Positions 40,166 through 53,587 of a DNA stretch of 64,000 bases are shown one piece after another. The DNA is from Vespa crabro (Eukaryota > Arthropoda > Insecta > Hymenoptera > Vespidae), in assembly GCF_910589235.1 (NCBI RefSeq), contig NC_060977.1:2255001-2319000 (forward strand), written 5' to 3'. How positions within the stretch are numbered: the stretch's first letter is position 1; each line of letters opens with the position of its first letter. The notes under the pieces were generated by a model. The model was not told where the DNA came from, searched no databases, and saw only the letters and a program-made list of their open reading frames with translations. A program made the translations under genes and the position numbers.

Positions 40166-40897
40166 TTATATATTTAGTTCGTAAAAGTGTGTCGCTCATA
40201 GAATTGGAAATATTCTTTCGTCGATATTCATTTTACAATTGAATAAGACATTTGTTCTATTAAATGGGACATTTCGATGGTTAGGAAACTTAAAAACAAG
40301 GGTGGTAAAGTTTAAACGATACGACTTATTTTGAGAACGGAATACATTAAAGGCACCGACGGCTGCCAGCTGGCTCGTACCGCAACGAAAGTGCACGTTC
40401 GGTATAAATTGCATGTACCCTAACCAAAATTACCCTAATTACGTTCGCGAAGAAATGCACAGACATGGGCATGGTCTACGAGTTTCGTAGACACTATTAT
40501 TTAACTTGTCTAAGAATATCAACTGTGTTATATTAAACGATTTATTTAATGGAGAAGCGAAGGTGATTAGAAAATTTGAAATTCGGCTTTAGAACATTGA
40601 GAATGCTATTAAATGATTATCATCTAACCTAAATAATAAAGTGATTATCTCAATGGAGATTGTAATGATCAACTCGATTTTTAACATGCATAACATTCCA
40701 TTAGTCGATGTGCATCTGATCTTCTCTTTCTTATATGTGTAATGAGCTGCTTCACATTTGTATTTGTTTAAGAGAGTCTCATGAACTACTCTCCGAGCTC
40801 TTCCTTTTGGTCCTGAATATATTTTACGCATGCATTTCGTTGCATTATGCAACAGTATTCCGGCGATTGAATCTCGTAACGCTTCTTACTTCATGTT

Positions 40898-40931
<34 letters not shown>

Positions 40932-41278
40932 CAATCGAAGTTCCCGAATTAATTTCACATCGATGAAAGTATCCCCGAAAGATCCAAATTGAAAATCATA
41001 AATAAGATCTTGATTGATATCGACGAATAAGATTACAAATATTTTCTTTGCTTTTTTTTCTTCTTTCTTTCCTTCTCTCTCTTTATTCCGAAGGATTGAT
41101 AAAAACAAAAAAAAAAAAAAAACAAAAAAAGAAAAAGTTTCCGTCCATCTAATCAAATTCATCGCTATTTTGATTAATAGAACTTCATAATAAATTCAGG
41201 ATACATTCAAGATTATTTTCATTCCAAATGTTCCATGGGATATATCTCGAAGAAGATTTCTTTGAAATGAAGGGACGA

Positions 41279-41300
41279 GGGGCTGGGGCGGGGTGTGGGG
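41279..41300 (+). other. G-quadruplex motif with four runs of four G
   Basis: Four GGGG runs at 41279-41282, 41285-41288, 41290-41293 and 41297-41300 are separated by loops of 2, 1 and 3 bases. This meets the usual G4 pattern with four possible tetrads. It is isolated in AT-rich DNA. Confidence 0.8.
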
Positions 41301-42154
41301 AGGGAAAAGGAAAAAAGAAAAGATTGGAAAATCCTTTTGATCGTATCGAGATATCGATATAATATTGGGACATTCTTATCGAACCCTCGAGAAATAACGT
41401 AAAATTGTAGAATTTCCGTATTATATAACAATGACTATCTTTCGTCATGATAGAACGAACTATGCGAAAGCTTTGTGATCGTCTGGATTCACGCCAAGTT
41501 AACGTAGATACGTATTTATCTATATCTCGAAGGAATGAGCCCGAGACTGAGTTTCTCTTATTATAGTCTTATAAATATACTATGACTATTTCCCATATAA
41601 CTGTTACGAACAACACATATATGAATCTGTATATGTGCATAGACACGTATACGGATACAAACGCGAATACTCGATTCGACTTAACTACTTTGTCTCTTCT
41701 CGGGCGAGACACATCAGTCACGTGTGTGCGTCAGGCGAATAAGTAAATTTAATCCTATCTTAGGTAACTCAAGTCCTAACTCTATGTGTCGGTATCGTGG
41801 ACTCTATGTGTCTTCTTGCATTCAATCCCTGTCCCCTTCTCAAACCTCTCCTTCTCCTCCTCCTTCTTCTCCTCCTCCTTCCAGTTCCGTCCTAAACTCT
41901 TGCTCACCCTTTAACACCCCACGACGAAGGACGAATTTCCTGTCGTAACTCAAGCTACGAATTACTTGAATTACTCTGTGGCTCGTCTTACACGTGCTAA
42001 CGAATATTCGAACGTGTCGTTCGGTATTTCCCATCGAACGTGAAGATCTTACTACTTAGAGTATAGTAGAGAATAATAGTATAGTATAGTATTCTCTTTG
42101 TTACTACTATCATCAAAAGAAGATTTGATCTAATATATTCCAAGTAAGATCATC

Positions 42155-42201
<47 letters not shown>

Positions 42202-42753
42202 CTCTACATATGTACATAACTATATATAACTGTACTCTTGCATTTGGGCATAGAGTTTCGAGCAAAGTTTGCGATATGAATACTGATGTTACAGTTCTAT
42301 GGAATTAACTAACACGTAAGCTAGAATCAGATAGGAATTAGGTAAATGATAAAAAGGACGAAATCGTTTTTGCGATCGTATGTGGCAAGTAAATGTGTAT
42401 CGTAAAATTAAAATGAAATGGAAAATTTGTCAATCTTTCGTGAAAAGACAGGTAATTGGATAAAAGGTAATTATGAAGATACGTAATAATGCTTTTACTT
42501 TATTCGTATGAATCAATAAAGGAGGAGGGAGAGAAAGAAAGAAAAGTTAAAGGAAAAAGCTTTCGAAACAGATCGCAATTCTTTTCATTTTTTTTGTTTT
42601 GTTTTTGTTTTTGTTTTCCGATACAAACCGCATCCTCAAGAACAGGTAATATCCAGATAGATCGAAGAGGAAGAAGTAAAGGAAGAAGAAGAAGAGAAGA
42701 AAGGGAAGTCTCGAAAAGCGATGGTTCTTGAAAATGAATACCGTTGATGACAA

Positions 42754-42775
42754 AGAAACGGTCCTGACCGTTTCT
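42754..42775. repeat. Palindrome, 10-bp arms with 2-base centre
   Basis: AGAAACGGTC, CT, GACCGTTTCT. It sits in non-repetitive sequence, unlike most palindromes in the window. A dimeric-factor binding site is one possible meaning. Confidence 0.8.
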
Positions 42776-43115
42776 CGCTTTGTGCCATGAAAATACGATA
42801 GATGGATAGATCTCTAATAGAATCCTGTATGTCTGGGGAGCTTAACTTTCGTGAGAAAAACAGAGCTTTCCTTCTCATGAAAGAGATCTTTTTCTCTCTG
42901 AAAGAGGAAATGGAAAAAGCGTAAGTGGATGTTTCTAGGAGGATCGAGAAAATGGGAAAGGGATGTTCCGAACACATAGAAAACTGGGACATAATAAAAA
43001 TCTCTGATCGTTAAATCGGAAAAGTTTAGGTATAAAAGGATATCAAGATTGGAAGTAGTTTAAATTAACTCGATACTAAAACCATTTCGTACCGATTCTC
43101 TTTATCGTAAAATCA

Positions 43116-43158
43116 CACATACACATACACACACAATATGTGTGTGTATGCGTATGTG
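43116..43158. repeat. 43-bp near-perfect inverted repeat of CA/TG sequence
   Basis: A CACATACACATACACACACA arm is followed by a nearly exact reverse complement, so a (CA)n tract and a (TG)n tract face each other around AATAT. One arm position differs. Confidence 0.8.
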
Positions 43159-44289
43159 TTACATTAAATGTGATTGAATGACGAAGGAAGATGTGTTGAG
43201 ACAACGATCCGCATCGATGCGGTTATGTTCGAACGCATTCAGAATATATTTCGTTTTCTCCAAACGCGTATACTGAATATATTTGTCTAGGTATACGAAG
43301 CACGTTGAAAATGGTAACGAAGAAAACCTGATCGTAAAATAAAAAAAATGCACATCTGCCTTCTTCGTGGATCGATCGATAGAAATGAAAACCAATAGAA
43401 AATAGAAAGAATGGAGCATGTGAAGAAAAGAAAAAAAAAAAAAAGAAAATAAATAAATAAAAGAAAAAATAATCGACATAGATATTGCAATTGCATTAAT
43501 TTTCAAAGACTTTTATTTTAAATTAATTTCAAACAAAGGCAAATATATTTAATCCTCTATCTAAATGTCCTTGGGAATTCGTTAATTAACACTGAGTTTA
43601 CTGCAATGCGGCCCTCTAGAAAATCTCGTATTTCCTAAATCTATCCCTTGGTAACCGACAAAGCATTTCCTATTTTCAAATCCTTTTACATTTTTCTCTT
43701 CTACGTAAAAGACTTTTATCTTCGAGTTACAAATGATAAAACCCGTATTATCATTGGGAACACTAAGTTGTACATTTAAATAGACATTCGTTAAATATTT
43801 CGAAAGGTTGAGAATGACTATGATGGTAATGGTCGTGGATGGGGGAAAAGGGAATGTTTAATTTGAGATTTTGCAAATAGCAAATATAAAATTCTCCCTT
43901 CGAGATTTCACTAAAAAAGAATACGTTTCCTTTCACAATGATTTTCCACTAATGTACTTTGGCGAACCATTAGAATTCATTTCAACTAACTGTACGAAAG
44001 GACGTAAATGTCGGTCTTACCGTTAAAGTTAACGAATTTTTCTTTTCCTTTTTCTTTTTTTTTTCTTTTTTTTTTCTTTTTTTTTTTTCTTTTTTCGAGT
44101 TATAAAACTTCACTGTAATGTTTTTCTCGTAAAAGGGGGTGGGAAAGGAGGAAAGAAAAGAGGAGAGGAATAAGAAAAAGAAAAAGACAAAGAAGAAACG
44201 GATGGAAGAAATTATTCGTATCACGTATATAGACTTTCTCGTGATTAAAATAAAGATTTTTCCTTCTAGTAAGTAATGCTTCAGCACGC

Positions 44290-44290
<1 letters not shown>

Positions 44291-44341
<51 letters not shown>
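44291..44341 (+). repeat. (GA)n tract
   Basis: About 50 bp of pure GA. Another one lies at 42158-42199. Confidence 0.95.
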
Positions 44342-44343
<2 letters not shown>

Positions 44344-45677
44344 TTGTTGTAAATGAGAAAAGTTTAGGTTTCGAAAATTATTCATTTGGCAATTAAAATC
44401 GATTACACGTCGATAAAAATTTCTTAAATTTTCCCATGCGTAGAAGATAATACCTTAGGCGAATCGTCAATCAAAAAGCTCTCGATTTGCGAATACAAGA
44501 CTTTCCATCACCCTCGGTAATGGCTTTTTAATGTCATTTTGGCGTAGACCTCAAGTCTACCTCTATACTCTCTAGAGATTCTACTTCCAAAATTGATTGC
44601 TTCCGTAACATCTATAGAAGAGAAGTTTAGCGGTCTCGAAAGCGTTTCAAGTTTTCCATTGGAATTATTATTATTAGATCGATTAAAAGCGTTACAAGGG
44701 ATAATATCGCGAATGTATAATATTATCTTTGAAGGATTGGGGGGAAAAAAAAAAGAACGAAAGAAAGAAAAGCAAAGAAATGAGAAAAATAAATCAAGGA
44801 TGAAAACGAAAATATATATTAGTATCGTTTCGTACGAAGAGTTCTTCGATGGAAATTTCAAAATTTGCTGGCTGTTGATGAGAACGTATAAAAAAAAAAA
44901 AAAAAAAAAAAAAGAAAAAAAGGAAAAAAAAAAAACAGAAAAGAAAAAAAAGAATAAGAGAAGAAAAGAAGAAAGATTAGAAATTAAACGCAATTTCGTT
45001 TTTACATTAGCATCGAATTTGATTAATCGATAAGTCTACTACATTATTTTTTTTCTTTTTACCTTTTTTTTTGTGTGTGTGTGTGTGTGTTTGGGTTATT
45101 TCTTTTCTTTTTTGTTTTCTTAAAGAGGAATCGTCGGTGGCGGCGCAATGAGAAAGTTTCGAAACGACAGGGACGTCGATGGTTTAACGATTGAAATTTT
45201 CGAACTGTCGTAACATTCGTCGTAAGTGCCACGGTTAAAACTTTTCCAGGCTCTTTTAAGAGCACATTCTCGAGGTTCCAAGTGAGAGAGTAAAAGTACC
45301 GATTGGATCACGAGGAATTGGTTGAGACAAGAGGAAAGGAGATGGAGAGGATTCCTTCATTCGGAAGAAGAAACACCTGTAGTCCTCGTCGAGAAAGGCC
45401 GAAGGAACTCGAATGCAATTAACTGGCCGGCAATAGGATTGAGAAGCCGAAGCGTAACTTGGACTACTATCCTCGATCGATCATCCCTTGAAATGGCCAA
45501 GAACTTACCCTCCGTCAAGTTATCCCTTCTTCGTCTAGTTATTCTTCGGATTTCTTTACTCTCTTTCTCTCACCCTTTCTTTTTCCCTTTCTTCCTTCGA
45601 ACTACTCCATTGACCATTAAAACTTAGTATTTCTTTTTTCTTTTTTTATCTTCGTCTCTCCCTTTTTCTCTCTCACT

Positions 45678-45721
<44 letters not shown>

Positions 45722-46783
45722 TTTAAAGTTACTATTTACTCCTTTACTTTTATTCTGCCGTTTCTAATATATTATATATTATTAAAATTGAATAGTACGT
45801 TGTATATTAATCTGATTTTAATACATATAAATATTGACTATGCTATAATTTAACTGTATAATAATATATATATATTATTATTATTATTATTACATTATGA
45901 TATTGAAGTATTATTAACTATGCATTAATTTGATTGACTATATACAAACTACTACTGCAATTAAATTATCCCAAATATTGCAATTGCATTCTATTATATA
46001 ATAATACTATTCCTAACAACGTATATTTATTTGTAATCTTCTTCAATTCCCTCCTTTCTAATCGCATAAATCTATTACCATAAATCATTTTCATTGGTAT
46101 ATAGTCAATCCTTTTCTTTTTTTTTTTTTTTTATAGAGTTTGACTACAAGGAAACGCTATATATATATATATATATATTCAAATTAATTATTAATATTAT
46201 CTCAATGAATTATTCAATCAAGGTTTCCCCTACCTCCCTACTCCTCTTCCATCTTCGTATCATCCCTATTTCACTCCTCCACGATTATATCAATACCAAA
46301 TCAATTTTAGCAACAGCATCCCATTTCTACGATCCCGTAGCACGTTCCTATATCGCGCGTCATTGGATTACGAGGGATGAGTCGCTCGGTATACTACAGC
46401 CGCTCGATACGAGAATTAATAGCAGCGCTACTATCCGTTTAAACGTACGACACGATATTCGATATATCCAACCTGGTCCTTATTAATAACAAGAATTTCA
46501 ATGATCCAAGTCAAGATCGTAAATGTTCAAAAAATAATGTTTACTTCTTTTTACATTTGCACGTTGTTTATGAGTAAAAAAAAAAAAAATTAAATAAATA
46601 AATAAAAAAAAAAAAAAAAGAAAAGAAAAGAAGAGAAGAGAAAAAATAAACGATGTAAGGAACGATTTGATCAGTGCAAAAATTTTCACGTTTTAATGAG
46701 CGATTCTTCGAGACATTTCTTTTTGTACGTTTTACAAATACAAGATATATAAAGACGCACACACACACATACACACACATGTT

Positions 46784-46831
<48 letters not shown>

Positions 46832-47421
46832 TAAAAAATTTCAATAGCACAAAATGAACACAATATGACTCTGATTGATAATACCATTGAGAAAGAACAT
46901 CCATCGAAAAGAACGAACAATAAATTTCATTGCAAACTTTATTTCCTTTGCAGATACGATATTTTCATGCTTTCCACAATATAAAGCATCAAATTATACC
47001 GATGTCTCCTGTGCAATAAGTTTAACTATGTATATTGAAGCTGGTAAAACTGAACGCGTTTTATGATCAGGATGTTTTCTTCTATACGATATTAAAGAAT
47101 TATAGAAAGAGAGAGCTAGAGAGAGAGAGAGAGCCCTTTAATCTGTCTACTAATTACTACGTCCGATATTGAAAAAGTAACACATTGAAAAATTAGTAAG
47201 GTATTGTTAAACATAATCATTCTTTCATTAATGATCTAATATAATCAATAACGAATATCGAAATATAATACGGATTAAATCGAGACTTTATATTATAATA
47301 TTGTATATACGTATTATTTTTCGAACGAATTCACATCTGAAATCTTCAAAGAAAATATTCTCCTTTAAAATTTCTCTTTGAAATTTTCATCAAATATTCG
47401 ATTAATACTCGTACTTGTACA

Positions 47422-47423
<2 letters not shown>

Positions 47424-47469
<46 letters not shown>

Positions 47470-47477
47470 CATAGATG

Positions 47478-47510
<33 letters not shown>

Positions 47511-47519
47511 GTAGGTAGA
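47424..47519. repeat. (TA)n then (GATA)n tract
   Basis: About 40 bp of TA and then ten GATA/GGTA units, immediately before the promoter-like block. Confidence 0.95.
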
Positions 47520-47544
47520 AGCAACGTGAAGATTGGTGGACTAT

Positions 47545-47660
47545 ACTAGGCGGCGTCTTCTATAAAATTAACAGGAGCACCAGTATCGGTTAAGCACTCG
47601 ATACTGGGTACTCGAGCATAGTCAAGTACGTAACTCACGTGCGTGTGAGTTTGTATTGGT
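47545..47660 (+). promoter_or_regulatory. Promoter-like block: TATA, inverted repeat, E-box
   Basis: TATAAAAT occurs at 47561. A perfect 9-bp inverted repeat, CCAGTATCG / CGATACTGG with a 10-nt loop, lies at 47580-47607. A canonical E-box CACGTG is at 47636-47641, inside a second inverted repeat AACTCAC / GTGAGTT (47632-47651). The block is non-repetitive in a repeat-dense area 4.4 kb before the first receptor exon seen here. An internal promoter or enhancer is possible but unproven. Confidence 0.3.
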
Positions 47661-47864
47661 GTTTAGTGCATCTACCTGAATATCTTTAGTGCCCAAATGC
47701 ATTCTGCTTGTAAACAGTGTTGCATATAACTAAGTACTCGATCACGTTATGCGCAACGATCCAATACGTTATATGGAGTAGATCGAATTGATTAGACAAC
47801 GGTTTCCCTCTGAGAAGCTGTTCCAAGAGAGAAACCGCGAATGAGACAAGAATGATGAAGCGAG

Positions 47865-47895
<31 letters not shown>

Positions 47896-48038
47896 AAGAG
47901 GGAGAGAGAGAGAGGAAGATCGATTAATAGAAATGCTATCGAGAGCATAAATTCAAAGGAAAACCTTCTAACTGTGTTATTCGTCTTTCAAACTCAAGTT
48001 CCTTCTTGTCGTTGTTCTCGTTATTGTCATCCTCATCA

Positions 48039-48090
48039 TTGTTGTTGTTGGTTTGTTTGTTTGTTTGTTTGTGTGTTTGTTGTTGTTGTT

Positions 48091-48127
<37 letters not shown>

Positions 48128-48138
48128 GTTTCGTTGTT
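48039..48138 (+). repeat. (GTTT)n/(GTT)n tract
   Basis: GTTT tetramers then about 15 GTT trimers. The T-G strand asymmetry gives a poly-Val frame that is not real. Confidence 0.95.
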
Positions 48139-48532
48139 CCTCCGTATCGGAATAGCATTGTATTCGAATTAATTACAGGCACGGAATGACACCTACTGTG
48201 TGTGTCTGCAATTAATCTCTACCCATTGATAGTCGACTTGGACGGAAGAGTGATTCTCTCTAGGGTAGTGGTACTTACGCTAGGAATATCGGAACAACTC
48301 GTTGGACTCGGATGTTTCTATTGTTCAAATGCTTCTACGTCGAGCCTATCTCTAATTCTCTTCCATTCTATTCCTTCCTAATCCCTTCTATCGTTTGTTA
48401 CGATGTACATGTCGTATCAAAGCGATCGAAGGGGAACGAGGCCTTCGTTTCAAATATAAATACAAAAGGAAAGAAAAAAAAGAAAAATAAATAAATAGAA
48501 AGCAAACAAAAAAAAAACAAAAAAAAAAAGAA

Positions 48533-48568
<36 letters not shown>

Positions 48569-48820
48569 ATAGTATCTCTATCGTATTTTATCTAACGTCG
48601 AGTAAAGTTTTTTAGCTAGAAGTTTATGGCGTTGCAGTTTCTCTCCCCTAATACGTTAAACGAAGCATGGTTAGATTATTCGTCGCTCGATAGCTTCGTT
48701 TCCCTTCGTCGACGAAGGGATTCATACTCCTGTATACTTTCTAAACGGACAACGTTGCCAACGATGCTTTAGCTACGTTACATGGTATAATTATCGTATG
48801 AAGAGCGAGAGAGATAGTGC

Positions 48821-48858
<38 letters not shown>

Positions 48859-49351
48859 AAAGTATGTATCCCAGGGGACAGCACAAGATACTTAAACGTT
48901 CTAGTTAGATCTAGCTAACATAGTTCTTCTACTCGTCGGTTATATTTTCGGTAATATCCTCGGTAACATACGTCGCTTGATTTTGTCCTAAAATCTCAAC
49001 TGACGTAGACAGGAGCCACGTCAGCTTGTATACTTCGCCCCGGGTCATGGCAGTAACGAGAACATAATTAACGAGGACGTCGTCGTACTCGTAAATCCAC
49101 GCGATCAACTCGTTTCCCTCGTTAAGCTATAAAATGTGGATGGCCAATCAAAAATGGTTAAAACTGCCGACAGTCCATCACCTATGCTCGAAACTTTTGA
49201 ATTTAGTTTCTTTTCTTTTCTTTCTTTCATTTTTTTCTTTTTCTTTCCTTTTTTTCTTTTCTTTTTGTTGAAATCGCGCGATACTTAACGTGAAAAAAAG
49301 GAGAAAGAAAAAAATAGTTGACTTTTTATTATTCGTTCGTACACGTCGTTG

Positions 49352-49384
49352 ACGTGTGTGTGTGTGTGTGTGTGTGTGTATGTA
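49352..49384 (+). repeat. (GT)n tract
   Basis: About 30 bp of GT. Confidence 0.9.
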
Positions 49385-50282
49385 TTGCCTCGTAAAAAAA
49401 GCAAAATAGAAAAGAAGGAAAGAATATTGAGAGAAATACTATGTAAAAAAAAGAGAAAAAAAAAAGAAAAAATTATGCAAAATACGCATGCATTTTGTGG
49501 AAGGAGTGAGATAGGGAATAGGGGGGGGGACAAGTGGTCGTGAACCATATTTAAATTGTCGAACGAGATATATATACATACGTACGTACATTCGTACATA
49601 TGTATATAAACAAAACGAGAAAAATATTCTTTTCTCTCTGACGCTCGGCAACGTTATTTTTCTAACCCTTCCTCGAAGCTTGGTAATTTGAATTAAAAAA
49701 AAAAAAAAAAAAAAAGGCGAAAAAAAATCAAAAAAAAAAAAAAGAAGAAGCAGAATAACAAAAAGTAGCACGGCGATTATTATAATATATTCAAACATTT
49801 ATTATTTCTTTTTCCCCTTTTTTCATGTTCACGTTGTATGAAGTTTTATCAATTGAAAGAAATCTAAATAACTGTATGTAACAATTAAAAAAATGAAGTT
49901 TTTGTTTTTGTTTCTTGTTTTAATTTGTTTTAAAAAACTTTAAATCCTTTTATAGTAACTTTGTAGAATATGTATGGTATGGTATAACGTGTACGTAAAT
50001 TTTCTAATTGCAACGATATAATTTATATTCATTGAAACGGAATGTAAATAGAAAATAGGGTATGTTACTAGTGTGAAAATATAGCGGAGGTCTAATAATA
50101 TATGTTTCCTTATAATATGCAAACTTACTCGTACGATAGTAATGTTAAGTTAATAGAAATCAGAGTGGGAGGTAAGGTAAGCTCACTGTCACGTTGGCTA
50201 TGTTACGTTTGTAGAGAAACAAAGGAAGATTTAAATTGAACTAAATTGCGAGATAAAGTTGAATGTATTCGTACGATAGTGT

Positions 50283-50283
<1 letters not shown>

Positions 50284-50328
<45 letters not shown>
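50284..50328 (+). repeat. (GA)n tract
   Basis: About 44 bp of GA. Confidence 0.95.
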
Positions 50329-50330
<2 letters not shown>

Positions 50331-51674
50331 TCGAAAGATTCTTTACCTTTAGTGTTTTAAGGAGAACGAGACGTAGAGAATAATGGCCAATTTGCTAGCT
50401 GCTTCATGTCTTCTTCGACGAATACGAAGACAAAAGAACACTAATACATTCTCAACAACGATCCTTAGAAAGACTTTCTGAATTGAATTCAATCGAACGG
50501 AGTCACTCGAGGTAACGATAGAGTACCGACGTTAATTATGAAGAAAATATCATTCGTCATGGAATGACGAACGAATGACGTAATTAAACGTCCCTTAATT
50601 AAAAAGTCAATGAATTAATGCTAATGTAAAAATTTTAAAGAGATGAAAGAGAAAAAAAAAGGAAAAAAAAAAAAAAAACAGAAAAAAGAAAAGAAAAAGA
50701 AGTAGGAAGAAAAAGACAATAGTTTATCATTACTTATATGCGTTAACATCGACTCACAACTTCTTACATCTTTTATAATCCAACGTATATTATTTTCTAT
50801 AATAAGCTCTTCGAAAATCAATAAACTACGCACGTACTAAGACATATTATGTGAGGACAACTTGGATGATAATATTTTTGTCATTTTATATTAAAAATAT
50901 ATGCGATATAATGGAAATAGGTAAAAGGAAAAAAAAAAAAAAAAAAAGAAAAAAAAGAAGGATACTTGGTTATTTAATAGAAATTATTGTTTTTATTTCA
51001 TTGGATTGTTGAAATTGTTTTAATAAAAGCCAATACTGAAAAATAACGTGTTGGGTTGTTGTCTAGGCATGATCGTTATGCACCGGCGATTTCACAATCG
51101 ATTTTCCGGATCGTGACTTGAACAATTCGAAAATAAATTTTCCGTCCGGAACACACTACACACGTAAAAAAGATGACGAGTCGATGTTATTCGGCACCTG
51201 ATGTAGACGCGTTTGCGACATGAAAAATCTATTAATAGGATCGAGAGCGAACAAATAATTTTATTTTACCAATTTCCATATATACATATATATATATATA
51301 TAAAAGTGTCTTTTTTTTATTTTCTTTTTTTTTCTGCGAGAGAAACAAAATTTCTATTTCTGATCTTGTGTAAAAAAGAAAAAAAGAAAAAAAAAGAAAA
51401 AGAAAATTTCTCGTCCTTTTTTTTCTCTACGAAAAAAATTCCTATCTCAAATTTTTCGCAAATTCTTGCTTTTCCTTTCACTTTTTAATGAAAATATTTC
51501 CGAAATAGTTTTTCAATCTTTTCGAAAAAAATTCTTGTTTCCTATTCCCCTTTTTTCTTCGTTTTTCTTTTTCTTCTTTTTTTTTTCTTTTTCTATTTTT
51601 TTTTTTTATTACTATGAAATAAAAAGTGCACATTTTTCGATCTCACTCAAATTCTTGTATCTTTTCTTAATATT

Positions 51675-51759
51675 GTATTTATTATTATTACTTTTTTATT
51701 TTTATTATTCCTTTAATATTGTATTATTATTATTATTATGTTATATATCAAGTTTTTAA

Positions 51760-51790
<31 letters not shown>

Positions 51791-51792
51791 TC
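51675..51792 (+). repeat. (ATT)n tracts
   Basis: ATT trinucleotides in three blocks, the longest about 32 bp at 51759-51790, about 250 bp before the TM3 exon. Confidence 0.9.
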
Positions 51793-52038
51793 CATTTTAA
51801 TTTTTATTTCTCTTCTTTTTTTCAAATGCCTCGTTTATAAACGAAATACTTATTTCCAGAAATAGTAATTTCTTTTTATATCCGGTTATTTGCGAAAACA
51901 TGTTAGACGTTTCCTTCATTGGTAGAAAGCATTTGAAAGTTCTTATACACTGGGGCGACATTTTCGAAACTTCCAAGTACTTTTCATTTAAACGGATATC
52001 AAAGATTTCAGTTTACTAACCGAACTTCTATATTGCAG

Positions 52039-52151
52039 GTAAACTCGGGCTCGTGGAGTTTGCCAGGCTTCGTTTGCGACTTCTACATTGCAATGGACGT
52101 TACCTGCAGTACGAGTTCTATCTTCAATTTGGTAGCGATCTCCATAGACAG
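52039..52151 (+). CDS. Dop2R: Dop2R exon: extracellular loop 1 end and TM3
   Basis: The exon has 113 nt. It follows an acceptor TATTGCAG and is followed by the donor GTGTGA. It encodes residues 1-37 and two bases of the DRY arginine codon (AG|A). It carries the Trp of the GSW segment in extracellular loop 1, the conserved disulfide Cys at 13, the amine-binding Asp at 20 and the ISIDR end of TM3. It begins in phase 0, so the missing upstream exon must end on a whole codon. The intron before it is not bounded inside the window. Vertebrate D2 and D3 receptor genes split their coding sequence at the same two places around TM3. Confidence 0.95.
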
Positions 52152-53021
52152 GTGTGAGATTTATTGTTATTTCAAGACAAATATAATAACAGACTACTCG
52201 CTCTCTGAAATTGTTATTTCCAAACGCGTAGGACAAAATTTGCATTCACCAGAGCGAAACATTTCCCGATGATTGTGAAAACAATCATGGAATTAGCCAT
52301 GAGGGACAAGGGAAGGGGTGGGGAGGGTTAAGGGTAAAAGGAGGAAAAGGAGGAGGAGGAACAAAGAAAAGAAAAAAAAAAAAAAGAGGAACGAACGAAT
52401 CCTCGCGATTTACGTGCGACGAATAAAGAGATAGATGCAATGGTAAATGTATATTTCGTGAGAGAAAAAAAAGAAAGGAAATAAAATGAAAAAAAAAAAA
52501 TCAAATTGATAAGGCTTACGTTTCAATAATGTGAACGTAATTTTTTCTTTTTCTTTTATTATTATTTTTATTCCATTTCATCTTGTTTCTTTTTCTTCCT
52601 CTCCTTCTCTCTTTTTTTTCTTTTTCATTTTTCAAAAAAAAAAAAAAAAAAAAAAAGAAAGAAAAAAAGAGAAACTAAAAAGTACGTATTTATTTACTCT
52701 TATCGCTTATCGATTTAAAACGCCATCGATATCCAACAGCTTTTAGATTTTTCGAGACGACGTTTCCGTCGTTGATTACTTGTACGTATCCACTCGTCGA
52801 ATTCGAACGTAAACGAAACTTCTAATGGTTATTTTTTTCTTTTTTTTTTTTTTTGTTATAATCGATCTGATTTTTAGCCTGAAATCGAAACTTTTACGTT
52901 GAGATTGGATGTGTCGAAAAAATTGATAGAAGAGTGATAAGGGTAGTTTAAAGAGACGAAATAAAGAAAACAAAAAAAAAATACGAGAGTTGCTAGAGTT
53001 TGTCAGTGGATGGAATGGGAT

Positions 53022-53067
<46 letters not shown>

Positions 53068-53544
53068 GTGTAAGAGAGAAAGGATGGCAATTTATAGACG
53101 GTAGACTTTGGACTCGACGTTTATCTCGAGAGAGCTCTCTTTCTCTCTCTCTCTCTCTCTATCTCTTCCTCACTGTCTGGTTCAGTCTGGATAAATTGAA
53201 TTATGGATGTGAATAACGAGAGAGAATCTTTCGATATATTATCAATTTCGACGATACGACACGATATGGGCACGCGTGAGATAGTTATTAACGAGACGGA
53301 CATACATATACATGTATTATATTGATCGATTTTCCGCAATGAGACTTTTTGATATACGCATATAAGCTCCCTTGATTATATTATCGAACGTAATAATATT
53401 CGTTAAAAATAATGGTATTGAAAATCGTTGATTTGTTAATATTTGATATTATCTATTACTATTTGATACGTAACAATGCTTTTGCTAATTCATGATATTT
53501 TCAGTAAAATTTAATATATAATTAAGAAAAGTTTCGAATATTCA

Positions 53545-53587
<43 letters not shown>

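Noticed and set aside
42636..42992. Minus-strand 118-codon frame
   Set aside because: Ser/Phe-rich from purine tracts, no splice sites or recognisable domain.
44508..45033. Overlapping frames of 161 and 146 codons on opposite strands
   Set aside because: Both rely on a long A/T tract. The unique part (44510-44720) is open on both strands and matches nothing I recognise.
46094..46486. 130-codon frame with unique 3' half
   Set aside because: It begins in poly(T) and TA repeats, and the rest shows no domain or splice signal.
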